Assembly: GCF_000471905.2 (NCBI RefSeq)
Contig: NW_006498233.1
Span: 2,840,658 to 2,904,657, forward strand
Origin: Amborella trichopoda
Taxonomy: Eukaryota > Streptophyta > Magnoliopsida > Amborellales > Amborellaceae
DNA length: 64,000 nucleotides
Reading direction: 5' to 3'
In this document: in pieces, positions 1-11,284 of the stretch
Numbering within the stretch: position 1 is the first letter of the stretch
Layout of the letters: each line of letters starts with the position of its first letter
Program-made: the position numbers and the translations under genes
Notes under the pieces: model-generated
What the model saw: only the letters and a program-made list of their open reading frames with translations
Told to the model about the DNA's origin: nothing
Databases searched by the model: none

Positions 1-1465
1 GGCTACCCATCCAAATTTTCTCTCTCCTCTCTCTCACCAAACTGTGACATAAGACTCAAGCCAAAATGAAATTTTATAATTGATGAAAGATGGGTCCTTT
101 ACATGTAGAGAGTACGTGCTTATATAGAGGTGAGATCCAAACGTGATTGTACAATCAAATTCTAACATAATTGTTGAAAATTAACAATTAAATGAATTAA
201 AAACAATCTAAGAAAATTGGGAAAAATGACGATTTTGCCCCTAAATTCTAAAACAATCCCTGTAATGGCCATGCAATCTTCACAATCTTCCGGGGTCTGT
301 TCATGGCTCTTCTATTCTTCATTCAGCCAAAAGATTTTTCTTTTCTTGATCAGATCGGGAAGACGATCATTTTGACATCCATTTCGAACCATGGATCGGA
401 GTTTTGAGCCACGATCATGATGCTGCAATACACATGGGAAAATGTGCAACCTTAGATTTAAGATTCAGGTCATTTCTCAATGGTTTTCATTGATTTCTTC
501 ATTGTAGAGTGAGGATCAAATTTTCATGATCATTCTGCAAAAAGAGTGGCTTGATTTGCTCCCCAAATGCCTGTTTTCCAAATTCGAAAACTTTGGTCGG
601 AATCTTGAATCCGGTGGCAAGAATTTGCCACTGTCCATCCTAGATTTCTAAGGAATATGTCCATCTATCAACCCGGAGGAAGCTCTCGACCTTGTTGCTG
701 TAGCAGGTCCAATTTTGCATCGATCCGACATGCGAGCACCGCGATGCGGCCATTTGATCGAGGGGACATACTGCTGAAAATTTCCTGATACTTTCCAGCG
801 AAGTTCTCTGTTCGATTTCTCAAGGTTCGAGCTATAAAATCGTGCATGCCACATATCAATCTGACCGGTCGACGAGACGAACATGTTCCTAAATTTTGAG
901 CTCGATCCGACTCAAGATGAGGAAGATACGACCATGGAAAGTTTGCCCCTGAAATTGAGAACCACAGTTTTCATTTAATGGAAACTGGTTCACCGAGGGT
1001 GAACCGGAACAGTGTACGACTCACCCATTTTGGGTAACGTGGCCATAGCTTGCTCCAAAAGCCTCTAGATGCGTCGAAAATAGGTACCTGGGGGCTTTCA
1101 AATGTTTTTTAATGCAATGGTGATAGTTTGGAGACCATTTGATGCTCAGATAATGGTGTTGTAGTTCAGATTCTATTTTCAGCATGAGAGAGCCAGAATT
1201 TCCCAAAACGATTTTGTCATCTGCATTGTGTTAAACTTGTTGGATCGCGATGAAACTAGGCGGGTGTTCTTACGAGGCCCTTAGGCACGATTCTGAACCT
1301 TTTTAGGCAATTTTGAGACTGCAAAAAATGTCACTTCCAGATCAAGGCTTATTGACGTATAACTTCCGTAGTCCACATGCATTTTGGTACCTGCGGACTT
1401 AGGTCGCGAACTGCTCTCTCCTTCTTTGTAATGGGGATACATTTTTTGAAAAATACCTTCAAACA
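1..1465 (-). mobile_element. Tat-type LTR, truncated by window edge
   Basis: This is the U3-R part of an LTR on the minus strand, related to the LTRs of elements A and B. It aligns by eye, with much divergence, to 56,340-57,680. Shared blocks include the stretch around 870-935 (the ACGAGACGAAC motif followed by a GAGCTCGATCCGACTC-like block), the hairpin/GGTGA region near 1,000-1,050, and the terminal TGTTTGAA (reverse complement at 1,458-1,465). A minus-strand TATA element lies at 119-127. The U5 and any internal region lie outside the window to the left. The family call rests on internal copy comparison only. Confidence 0.7.
119..127 (-). promoter_or_regulatory. LTR TATA box
   Basis: On the minus strand this reads CTATATAAG. 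It occupies the same place, relative to the LTR start and the following CT-rich U5, as the TATA boxes of element A (18,149) and G (63,339). It would drive transcription leftward. Confidence 0.55.
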
Positions 1466-2221
1466 CACACGAATACAGTCATGACCACACCCAAGAACTA
1501 TTAATGCAAACACACACGACAACAATACGAGGCTGTGAAGGGTTTTGCATGTAGTGACTCATACTCAGAAAGCTTAATATACAGCGAGAATGGCTCCAAA
1601 AGAAGCAATGGCACAGTTGACCAAACACTCGAAACTCAGTAGAACGATTGGGGAAAAAATGGAAGAAAATGTAGCAAAAAGAAAAGTAAGACCAAATCGA
1701 AGAGAAAGGACCATACCTTGCGAAAGGGCAGGGCTAGTACTAGCCATTGCTGTCAATAACACTCGATGGTGAGGGATTTCGCTTGAGGACAGTGGTGAAG
1801 AGGGGAATAGGAAGAAAATAATTAAGCCTTTTTACCTTGAGTAAAAACTTAGGGTAAAAAAATGAGGAAAAGGTACTTCTACCCACCTTTTTATATTGAA
1901 GAGGGAATGACGTGTCGCGCAAGAAAACGGAACGTCGTGCGGCTGCATCACAAGGAAACACGAATATCACACAAGCAAAGCATCACGTGGTTTCGTCTCA
2001 AGAAAAGCAAACACTGCGTGTTTCCGTCACTTCGACTCGCAGACCACGCGGTTCTGTCACTCTGCGCACACAACTCTGTTCTCCTAACAGTGTGCGCATT
2101 TTCAGCAAAACATCACTCATTTCAGGTATGCAATACTCTCTCTTGACACACACAAATCCTGACCTTGGTAGGGACTCAATGCACATTTTTGCACGATCCC
2201 ACTCAGTAATCAAGTGAGCCT
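1466..2221. other. unassigned spacer
   Basis: No recognisable coding motif or repeat was found. Reading frames on both strands are below 120 codons and overlap one another, as expected by chance. It lies between the U3 end of the leftmost LTR and the 3' region of element H, so it could be remaining internal sequence of H or older host DNA. Confidence 0.3.
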
Positions 2222-2921
2222 TATTCCTTAAGAGGATGTCTAAAAACTTAAAAAAACATGGGGTCTTGTGAAAACCTGAAAAAGGCGCACACCCCAGGGG
2301 TTCGGATGAAAACCAAAAAGGGGATTTGAACTGTTCAAGCCGGATAGTCAATGTGTCCCCCTGGGAAAAACAATTCTCCTAGCTCATGTCTTATCCCCAC
2401 CATCAAGAGGAATAAGAACTGAACAAATGAATAAAGAAAAGGTGAGCAAACCATGAAAAAAGAAGATACACAAGCAACAGAACAAGAAAGTGGATTCAAA
2501 TTAAAATGGGATTCATTTCATGAAAAAAAAGGATTATAAAACCATGGTTACATTTATTGGTAGCTATAAAGAGATAGATCTGTTCTGAAATAGGTCTACC
2601 ATCCAGAGATACAGCCTCCAAATGCATCGCCTCCTCCTAAAGAATTTATCTTTTCAATGGATCAGTATCATTCTCTTCAAAGGGAACTTGAAAAGAATGA
2701 AAAGGACCCCTTTCTTCTTCTCACCATCGAGTCAAGGCAAAGAACCCGATGGTGGTTAAGGGAGCATCAACAAGAAAAGAGCCGAGAAGAGGATCATCTT
2801 CTCGACGTGTCGGTAGTTCGCCCAAACGCTAAACATTTAAGTTGATCAAATTATTTATTTGGCCAACCACCACGAAATGGATTACAGGCCAGCAATGACC
2901 ACCACAACATGTCATCATTTT

Positions 2922-3305
2922 CTAATGGACAAGATTGGGTTCAGGCCTGATGACCTTGAGAATCCTGTGCAAATCCTTGGACATTGCTTTCAGAATCTCA
3001 AGCAAACATTGAAGATCTGAAGACACAGGCTCACCATCCAGTGCAGGTCCATCATTAGCACCCTCGAGGAGTCGAACATTTTCACCCATGAGGGAAGTGC
3101 TTAGAAACACTACGAGACTTGGGGCCCGAATGCCAATGCCAACAAAAGACATGGCCTTACAAAGGATCGCTTCAGAAGGGAGACATCTCTCCTCTCCCTT
3201 AACAAAGGAAGGTAGGGGGTGAAGAAGTTTCTCGAAAAGGCAGAAAATGCCCCACTCTCCCTCTAACCCCGCTTTTATAGGCCACTTCATCCACGGACTG
3301 GCCAA
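2922..3305 (-). pseudogene. candidate antisense ORF in Tat 3' region
   Basis: An open frame of 127 codons runs antisense to element H. Its composition looks coding: few low-complexity runs, and a hydrophobic/charged C-terminal half with LLEGANDGP and a leucine-rich helix-like stretch LQCLLEILKAMSKDLHRILK. I do not recognise the family. Several Tat-lineage elements are known to carry an extra ORF, often antisense, between integrase and the 3' LTR; this position and orientation fit that. It may also be a chance frame. Confidence 0.35.
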
Positions 3306-3315
3306 GAAAATATGT

Positions 3316-3480
3316 CGCCTCCGTGGATATGCTTCGTCTAACCACAGGCCAATCTCTTATCACTTCGCCTCCATAGCGATGCCTCGTCTAACCCTAAGAC
3401 GACCTCTTGTCACTTCACCCCCCTAACGACGCATCGTTTGATCGCAAGTCAAATCTCTAGTCATTTCACCTTCCTGATGA
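3316..3480 (+). repeat. 50-bp tandem repeat, about 3 units
   Basis: Units begin near 3,316, 3,366, 3,416 and 3,467, spaced 50, 50 and 51 bases. Each has a 'cgcctcc...gcttcgtctaacc...tcttgtcactt' pattern. They are degenerate (several changes per unit) and lie in the 3' region of element H. Confidence 0.7.
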
Positions 3481-3619
3481 TGTTTCATCTACCCGTGGTT
3501 CCGTCCAGCTCTTCATGAACACATGCATATCGCAACCTTGGTGTATCTCCCCGCACAAACACACGGCTATGTCACACCTCTATCCTCTGATAGCTCAACG
3601 ACAGTATCCACTAACCCGA

Positions 3620-3935
3620 TGAGCATCATTCAAGATAACCTCTCCGAGAAGGAGTTTCTTCATTAAAAAGAAGAAGCCCGGCATGACGAAATTGCGTAAA
3701 GAAAGATTTTAGGCGGACATAGCCATGAAGCTTTGGGGAAAAACTGCTAAAACAAAAAAAACAGCATGGTGAAAATCCGCAAGGGCGCCATGAGTAAAAA
3801 TGACAGGCGGGCATGGCCATGAAGCCATGAGTAAAAGAGTCCTGAAAAGGAAAACCAAGCATGGTTAAAACCCAAAAGCGTGCCAAGAGTAAAAATGGAA
3901 ATCAAAGGGCAAACGTGACCCCGAAGTCACAGGTA
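3620..3935 (+). repeat. 3' UTR stem-loop module series (element H copy)
   Basis: This is a series of short modules, each a small inverted repeat followed by an AGTAAAA-type single-stranded segment. The clearest stem is CATGGC (3,812-3,817) with GCCATG (3,824-3,829) around a 6-base loop. A second is GTGAC (3,915-3,919) with GTCAC (3,926-3,930). The same modules occur in A (31,620-31,800) and, reverse complemented, in B (34,680-34,860). The arms differ between copies but stay paired. Confidence 0.65.
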
Positions 3936-4134
3936 AAAGAGCCTAAATAAGAAAAAAGGGGAGTTGGTGAAAACCATTCTTATCGCACTACTCCTACCCA
4001 GTTCAGGTGAAAACCCAAAAAGGGCGCTTGGACAAATGAACAAGCTGATGCAGTTTCTTAACCAAAGACAACTTCAGCCATCTACAGAAAGAAAACTCGA
4101 AGGCATTCGGTGCAATTCGGACCAGTCATTCCCC

Positions 4135-4630
4135 AACAACTAGATTGGGACAACACGCCCACCAAGGAACCACTACTCAGCCCCAGAGCGAGAATCAAGT
4201 TCCTACAACACTGAGATCGACTTCGTCAAAGGACCCTCAGCTGCTAACAACGAGATTGGGACCAAACGCCACTAAGGGCACCCACTAGTTTGCCCTAGAG
4301 TCAAAATTCACCACCAGCTATATTGGGGCAAAGCCCACCAAGGGAACCCACTAGTAGATCCAAAACAAAGTTTCCGTGACACTACACCAAAGGCCCTCAG
4401 ACGTTGCAATTGAAAGCCACTGATGTGGGGTAAAGCCCTAAAGCAAGGCACCCACTCAGAGCTAAAATTCAGCACCGGCTAGATTGGGGTAAATCCCACT
4501 AAGAGAACCCACTAGCCAAAACCCTAGAGCGAAAACAAAGTTTTTGCAACATTAGGGTCAAATACACCAAAGGCCCTCAGATGATGCAAATGAAAGCCAC
4601 TGATGTGGGGTAACGCCCTTAATTGCCTTT
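4135..4630 (+). repeat. long tandem repeat, about 165 bp, 3 degenerate units
   Basis: Phrases such as 'tagattggg', 'cccaccaagggaacccactag' and 'ccaaaggccctcag' return near 4,141, 4,319 and 4,482. The units are diverged and of uneven length. The array sits between the module series and the LTR of element H. Confidence 0.6.
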
Positions 4631-6018
4631 CAACAACAGTTCAATTCTCAAGACTAGTTCCTATCATGTTGGGGCACGTGATTATATGTCATTTTTTAGG
4701 TACTTGTATTTCTGAATAGCATAAGGAGAGAGCTAGTAACAACCTGATTCTACTGGTGCCCGAGACATCGCCACACCATGAAAAAACTACAAAATAAGCC
4801 TAAGATTGGGCAACCTTGGAAAAAGTGCTAGAATGTATTTGAAAGGCATGAAAAGGGTATTTTTAAATTCTAGAAGGACACTCACAAGGTTTGGTCACAT
4901 TCCGATAAGTTTTAATATGGTCAGAATGAATTTCGATTCTCAAGACTAGTTCCTATCATGTCGAAAGACATTATAACTATATCCTTATGTTAGGGCTTGA
5001 AAATAATACCAGACCACCGCCATTACACTTAGAATGCCAAAAAACCTATAGGGACTAAATATGGGCTTAATCGGACCTCCCAGGAAAGTCCTGAGCCCAA
5101 ATAACCACAAAAGGGTAGGTTTTATACTATTCTCGTGCGGCCTCACCAAACCAGTTTCCAATCTTGGGACTTTATTTTCACATCTCGGAATGATCTTCAA
5201 GAGTCCACAAGTTGCTTGTTTGTAATCGAAACAAACTCAATTTGGACACAAGCTAGGTCTCGACGACCCGGTCATTTTGACATATGGCACGCGTCGTGAC
5301 GTGACCCAGAACCAAAGCTTTGCTAGAGAGAATATGTGCCAAAAACCATGAAAATAAGAGCTTTGAAATAAAGACATCCTGAGCTTCGTGAATCGATAAC
5401 TTGAGATCCGTGCATTGAATCATCGTAAAATTGGCCTCGATGCGATCGTGTCATGAAGGGCTACAAATTAGTATAAACTTTGTACTCAATTGAAGGTCAG
5501 ATAGCGCAAATTTCTAGGTTGAAGATGGAAAGTTTTTTTTTGTCACCAGAATACCTTTTTTCAGTGACCTCCCAATTCATAAACACTTCAAGCAAGAACC
5601 AAATCAGACAAAACTTGGTGCAAAGCGACTGTGAAGGTGTTCTTTTTAATTTGCAATCAAAATGAAGACTCGAAGCACCATGAATCACATCGCATTGAAG
5701 GCCAAAGATCATAATCTAGCCAAATTTTACCCTGAAGGAAAAGTCCATCTCAAGAAGATCAAAAGACATCAAAATGTTCAAAATCAAGAAACATCAATTC
5801 TACAGTGATGGATCATCCATATCACTGCAACAAGTACACGAAAAGGCTTCAAAAATTCGATAATGGTGAGAGGCCTCTCAGAGAGGGATGGTTTCATCAT
5901 TAGCACAAAAGGTTTAAGGGGCAGTTTGGTCGTTATTCCTTAATTCGAGATTTTGTGGTAATTTCTTTTGATTATAATTAGGCATAGTTTTGAGCATCCA
6001 CACTATTTGTGGGACCTC

Positions 6019-6026
6019 TATATAAA
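6019..6026 (+). promoter_or_regulatory. LTR TATA box
   Basis: TATATAAA lies within 'ggacctctatataaacaagc', followed about 40 bases on by an AATGAA that could serve as a weak poly(A) signal. The spacing matches the TATA and AATAAA pairs in A and G. Confidence 0.6.
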
Positions 6027-6169
6027 CAAGCCTAGGTCAATTGTAAAAGGGTTGGATTGTTCGTTAATGAAATTGAGGCATTAGCTTGACTTTGCTTCTT
6101 ATTCCTAGAACCAGTGGAGAGGAGAGACAAAACTTTTAGAGAGAAAGAAGCTGCCCTTAGCCTAGGCAC

Positions 6170-6700
6170 CCTAACCTACCCCGTGGTCAACAACTGTCAC
6201 CCACAGCGAACCCACGGTCTCGTCCTTCTCATTGCACCCTTTCTCTCTCTCTCTTCACGTGATAAGTTTCAGAGTCGCAACACCTTGCCTTGCGCAGTAA
6301 CTCGAAACCGCAGCAGCCTTGTGGTCTAGTTTTTCTATCTACATCTCTCTCTCTTCACGGATAAGTTTCGAAGCTGCAGCCCCTGTGACCCTGTCTCTCT
6401 GCTCGCATCTCACTCTTTCTTGCCTTGGGTGGTAACTCGGAACCATAGCAGCCCTGCGGTCTCATCTTTCTCTCTAATCTCTCTCTTCGTGTGATAACTT
6501 TTGGAGCCGCAGCGCCAAAGACCCCATCTCTCTTCTCGCGTCTCTCTCTATCTTGCCTTATGCGGTAACTCGGAACCACAGCAGCCCTGTGGTCTCGTCA
6601 TTCTCTCTATGCCTCCCTCTCTTCATGTATTAAGCTTTAGAGCCGCAGCACCTGCAACCTCGTCTCTCACTCAGCTCCTTTCTTCTTACATTCCGATACG
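6170..6700 (+). repeat. U5 tandem array, about 135-bp units, with hairpins
   Basis: There are about three and a half units, anchored by 'ctcg-aaccacagcagccctgtggtctcg' near 6,301, 6,436 and 6,570. The best unit contains a 7-bp perfect inverted repeat, ACCACAG / CTGTGGT, with a 5-base loop; the other units keep most pairs, partly as G-T. The array is rich in CT-dinucleotide runs and lies just after the promoter of LTR H, as do the unrelated arrays in A and B. Confidence 0.6.
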
Positions 6701-6844
6701 TATCACACACTCAATTTAACTTCTCCTAGAGAAGCTTTAGGAGTCTTAGTGGAGTTGAGTCGCGAGATGCACACATGCTCTCAACCTTGCTCTCACTTAC
6801 TCGGGTGGAATCATCCTGAGTAGGTAGTCAAGAGAGTTTGGACA

Positions 6845-8598
6845 CTCTAAGCCATTATGATCGTCAACTTCCGTACTGCTCGAACAAATAGGGGGAACTC
6901 TGTCATCTTTCCCCTTTTATCCTTCCTTTTCCAGCCAATCTTTGTTCTTGTGAACCAATATAGATGGGTATTTTCGAGTGTCCATTGCAAATCATGGAGT
7001 AAACAAAGAGATGAGACGACACATTAAAGTTCGTGGAGAGTTCGTGTCCAAACCACCCTGCTAAACAATCAGAGGGCTTTGTGATTTTTCTAATAGGGCC
7101 CATGCCCGTGTGTATCAACGAATCCACAAACGACGAGGTAAATGCATAAAACACGTCTTCATCAAAAAATCTCTCTTGTTGTTGGTTCCTATCTGTATAA
7201 AGAAGAGTGCATGCGCACATCTAAAACACGTCTTCCATGTGCACCCCTCACGGTTCTTTGAGAGAGGGTTAACTCTACCAAGAAAACCAAGCCCCAACCA
7301 CATACGGCATATTAGTTACCACCAAAAGGGAATTGTTTCTTCAGAACAAGAAATTCTCTTATAAAATCGACACCACTGAACTCTTGGCTCCTTGCTCTAT
7401 CACCCCAAAAAGGTAGCATGGATTGAGTGGAACAATAGAAGTGGTTGCAGTCCACTAACGATGCCAATAAATCCCTTATTTTGCTCCCACGAAATCATGA
7501 GGTTTGAATATTTGAAATTCAAAAGACAAGTTCTAGCGATTATATTTGTGACAATAGCCTAGCAGTAAGATCAACCTCGTTAAAAGATAAACACAAGAGG
7601 TAAACAACATTACGAAGATAAGGAATATGCCCTGCAAGATCTGTGATTCAAATGAGTGGATAAACTCAAGATGAAGATGGAGGGTGGAGATTCAAAGATG
7701 GGAAATGTATGGTTATCCCTTGAACAACCATAATTTAGCAGTATAAAACGGGGGGACTTCTCAGCTAAAGGGAGGTCATACTTTTTTTAATAGATACAGT
7801 CTAGTAAAGATAACGTGTTTTTTTGAGGTTTTACATAGGTAAGTATCAAGAGTAGAAAGAGAGTGATATTCAAGCCACGAAGAGAGACATAATCGTTTCC
7901 TATGACTCATTTGAGACTCTTTGTCTTAGGAAGACCAGACTCGAAGGATAACACATCCCTGCATATATCTATAGGTATATGTGCTAATATACCCTTGATG
8001 TTATCTTTTCTCTTTAACATGTATGTATTTTCTTCTTTAGAAACAAATGTATAGGTTTCAATGCAAGAATCAAAGGTTTATGGCTTATTTTCTTTTCTTT
8101 TGTCGATGTAAATAGTAACAGAGGATTAAACCTCTGGAATTGCTCAATGCCTAGTATAGAAATAAAGCTTGTGTTTCTGATACGAAGTGCATGGGTGAAT
8201 TTGGCCCTAGATGTGATATCCTTTGGTTTTCTATCTGGAATATAATGTTCGTCTAGACAATCCATTTTCTTAACACATCCACATTTCGGAGCGACTTGTA
8301 TTCTTCTCAAGTGGGATGCTACATTGTAGTCGCCAATCTTTTTATCTGTGGACTGCTTTACACACCCGACAGCATTGGAAGTTTCTGAAGGGAAAAACTT
8401 TCTTCAGTGCAGTATCTTTAGGTGGTTTTATCTTAGCAGTCTTTCTTTTGAATCTCAATGCTACACGAGCAGAGGTTCTAAGTCAACTTCCACCACCCAT
8501 GTCACGTTGCAAGTTTCTTTGGGGACTTCATTCGTCTCCTTTTTCTCATGAAGGTCGTTCATCATTAAAGGCCTTGGCATGAAATCTTTCAAAGTGGG
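6845..8598. other. unassigned, no feature recognised
   Basis: Reading frames here are short (up to 105 codons) and overlapping, with no known motif. The region lies between LTR H and the gag pseudogene of element C. If C is a complete element its protease or polymerase should lie here on the minus strand, but none is visible, so C is either internally deleted or non-autonomous. Confidence 0.3.
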
Positions 8599-10570
8599 TT
8601 AAGGAGGAAATGTTGGTTGAGTGACTTCATTCACCTCCATTGCCTGCTTTCTATTTATCTTATCGACGCCTTTTGAAGAAGATGAAGCATCCCCTTCTTC
8701 ATGCCCTTCTATTATATGTGTTTCAGACAACATTGTTTCCAAAGATTCTAGGCTAGCCCCTTTTAGGACCTCGGATTGCATTCGTTTCTTCTTCTTTTGG
8801 CTAACATAGGTAGTCCAACCACTGTCTGTAACTTCCTTTGTATCCGCTGAGGAGTTGAGGGTCCCCGAATACTCTGAGCATAGCTCAAAGAACTCCGGAT
8901 GAGGATATCAACTTTTTCCAGTATAGGGACTCGATGAACATAACGCTCATGGGGAGCTTTGTTCGCAAATATAATCCCATTGTTTATTTTCTCTTGCATG
9001 AAGTCCTTCATATGCCAACAATCTTCTAGCCTATGTGTGCAGGAAGCATGATATCGGCAGTACAGAGTACCCTTCGAGGAAGGTTTCCTCCTTGATGCCT
9101 TGTTTCTTCTCAAAGGGACGAGGAGTCCCATAGCAAGGACCTGGTCAAAAATCTCAGATACCATGGTTCTATCAAAACCATAGGGCTCCTGATATGGAGG
9201 GCCCTTCACCATATGCAAGGCCTCATATTCATTGTTCATAAAAGAGACCACATTAGCTAATACGGTTTCGAAAACTGATGCCTCTTGCTCATTTGGTTTG
9301 ATCCTTCCTTCTGTGATAAGGTTTTCAATAATATCTTTCAAGGGGAAACAATCTATCGCTACTCATCCCAACATTCGGTGGTACACACAGTAGTTAGGCT
9401 GATCAGTCTATCTGACCTGATCTTGGTATTTTGGTGGGGGAGAGTAATGGTACCTGTTGCCAAGAGATTTTCTAATATTTTCGGGACTTGATCCTTATCA
9501 AACGAATATTTTATTTCGACGTGTTCACGAAATGTGTGATATCTCCCTCTTAGGCCTCCTCATCCTCATCTAGCTGGTCGCGGATAGTCATAACTCTGGA
9601 GGTGGGATACCTTTTCCAATCCTCCCTTTAACCACCACAGATGTTGTTATAGAGGTTTTAGCTTGCGTAGTCTTGGGCTTACCTTTGGCAGAATCCCTTC
9701 TTATGATTATTGGCTTAGGGCCCATACCCAAACTTCTATGTGGATTTCAAGGTTCACAGCACTGGAAACCAAATCACTAAAAGTGTGGGGATAAGAGGTA
9801 TGCAAAGGTATCGTAATCTTAGGTCTCATATTTTTAATATATATGTGTACTTCTTATGTTTCAAGGAGCGGGTTAGCTTCCTATGGTTTTGCCATCGGGC
9901 GATGTATTGTTGCACCGGTTCATGATCCCTTTGCTTCGTATTAAGAAGCTCAGATAAATAAACATCCCTTTCGGTGCTTTGAAAGCATGTCAGGAATGCT
10001 TCCTACATCTATCTCCATGTTAATATACTCCCAACGGGTAACTGCGAGTACCAAGAAAAGGCCGGCTCAGGTAATGATTTAACGAACTGCTTCATCAACA
10101 GGTACGCATTGTTGGCCGTATCTACATATAAGGATATGAAGTGGCCCAAGTGCTGATGGGGGGAACCCTATCCATCTAATTTAGGAAATTTGGGGCATTG
10201 GTACCCCGCAGGGTATGGTGCTTCATCAACATACGCTGGGTATGGCTTATGATATGTATCTACTAGTTGTACACTGGGGACGTGTAGTGACTGTAGACTT
10301 TTCATAACCAAGTCCCGAGCCGTTTCAACAGTCAAAGCCATATTAGGGAGATGTAGAGGCAGCATAGGTTCACGTATCGACCGATTCCCCATTGTAGGAT
10401 TAGAGGACTGTTGCTAGGAAGGATCAGCTGACGTAGAAGCTATTTGGGCTGCTCTCAATGTTTCGAGCTCCATAGCCTGTGTCTGGATCTCAGCTTCTCT
10501 CTAAGCCAACATAGCCCTTAAGCGCATCATTTCTTCAGTGTCGTCCAGGTTATTTCCCCTGTCAACCATC
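8599..10570 (-). pseudogene. gag: gag pseudogene, Tat-like element C
   Basis: Structural (capsid) polyprotein remnant of a Ty3-gypsy element, read right to left. From about 10,570 a frame starts with a charged N-terminus and a helix-like segment, interrupted by stops. Near 10,240-10,170 comes a YPAGYQCPKFPKLDG-type motif typical of plant gypsy gag. Capsid follows at 10,150-9,880 with FVKSLPEPAFSWYSQLP and EPVQQYIARW, separated by stops. The best-preserved block (8,763-9,341, 192 codons) contains the YCRYH...CTHRLEDCWHMKDFM motif. A frame shift near 8,780 continues to 8,599. No protease follows. The element is inactive. Confidence 0.8.
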
Positions 10571-10599
10571 AATGGGCTGCTACTCGAATGGTCCAATGG

Positions 10600-11235
10600 A
10601 CTCGCTATTTGAGATTAGCACATCGGGTTCTCGTAATTCAAATTGAAGAGTCAGGGTATCCTTAGCTACCGAAGAGGCTTTCCTTGCCTTGGCTATACTG
10701 CGGGTAACACGGGGATTGGGGACGACTTGTCAGTTCTTGTTTGCCTTATTTACCTTTTTGGCTGGCAGCTTGATGGGCGGTGGCCCATCATTAGATAATA
10801 GAGACGAAATATCATCGAAACTAAGAGCAATATTTTCTCATACGGGTCCCTCCTCTTGATTAGGGAGCACCCTTATTAGGTTACATGACCATACCTCATT
10901 AAGATAGTCCCTCAGGGCATGTACTATCTCACTAGGCTTTGTGTATAGGAACCCTATCAATGTCTTAATCATCGGATCGTCTTTTGGTCAATTATCCACT
11001 AGGGTCTTTCGCAAATGTATCGGTCGAAGACCTCTCTTGCATACTTAAGAACTGCCTGGACATGGGCCTTTTGGGCTCGCATATATCTCTTCGATCGTGC
11101 TTTGGGGATACAGGCAGGCTTGCCATCACCTTGAATTAGACTGCAGAAGTTGAGGCGACGGAAACAATCAACCGTCAGGCCTTGATCAGGCTTGGACCAG
11201 TTGATGCTCTGATTATTGGTACCCTTAAGTCATTG
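10600..11235 (-). pseudogene. ORF1-like coding remnant upstream of gag
   Basis: Translation of the minus strand gives a protein-like sequence broken by only a few stops and shifts: INWSKPDQGLTVDCFRRLNF, then KARSKRYMRAQKAHVQAVL, then KTLIGFLYTKPSEIVHALRD, then a proline/lysine-rich stretch with PPPIKLPAKKVNKANK and RVTRSIAKARK. Ogre-type Tat elements are known for a separate ORF1 of unknown function between primer site and gag. This has the right place and orientation, but it could instead be an extended gag N-terminus. Confidence 0.45.
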
Positions 11236-11284
11236 GTTAAGGCAACTAGGACATGAGGTGTTGACATAGCAAGGACATACAACA

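Larger units (their letters stand above)
2222..4666 (+). mobile_element. 3' internal region of Tat-like element H
   Basis: This non-coding, repeat-rich stretch resembles the region between integrase and 3' LTR in elements A (31,480-31,930) and B (34,550-34,900). Recognisable blocks are the phrases of the type 'gtgaaaacc...gggcgcttgg' at 2,270-2,340 and 3,970-4,035, and the series of 'catgagtaaaa' modules at 3,620-3,930. It also contains a 50-bp tandem repeat and a longer repeat of about 165 bp. The 5' part of the element (gag-pol) is absent, being cut off near the leftmost LTR. Confidence 0.6.
4667..6800 (+). mobile_element. Tat-type LTR of element H (approximate ends)
   Basis: This is a plus-strand LTR diverged from those of A, B and G. 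U3 similarity is clearest at 5,040-5,310 (the 'cttaatcgga' and 'gtaggttttatactattctcgtgcggcc' region, then 'ctcgacgacc...attttgacatatggcacgcgtcgtgacg') against 33,230-33,490. The TATA box at 6,019 and CT-rich U5 repeats follow. As it lies downstream of a Tat-type 3' region it is read as the 3' LTR. The start (a TGTTGGGG at 4,667) and the end are uncertain. Confidence 0.55.
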
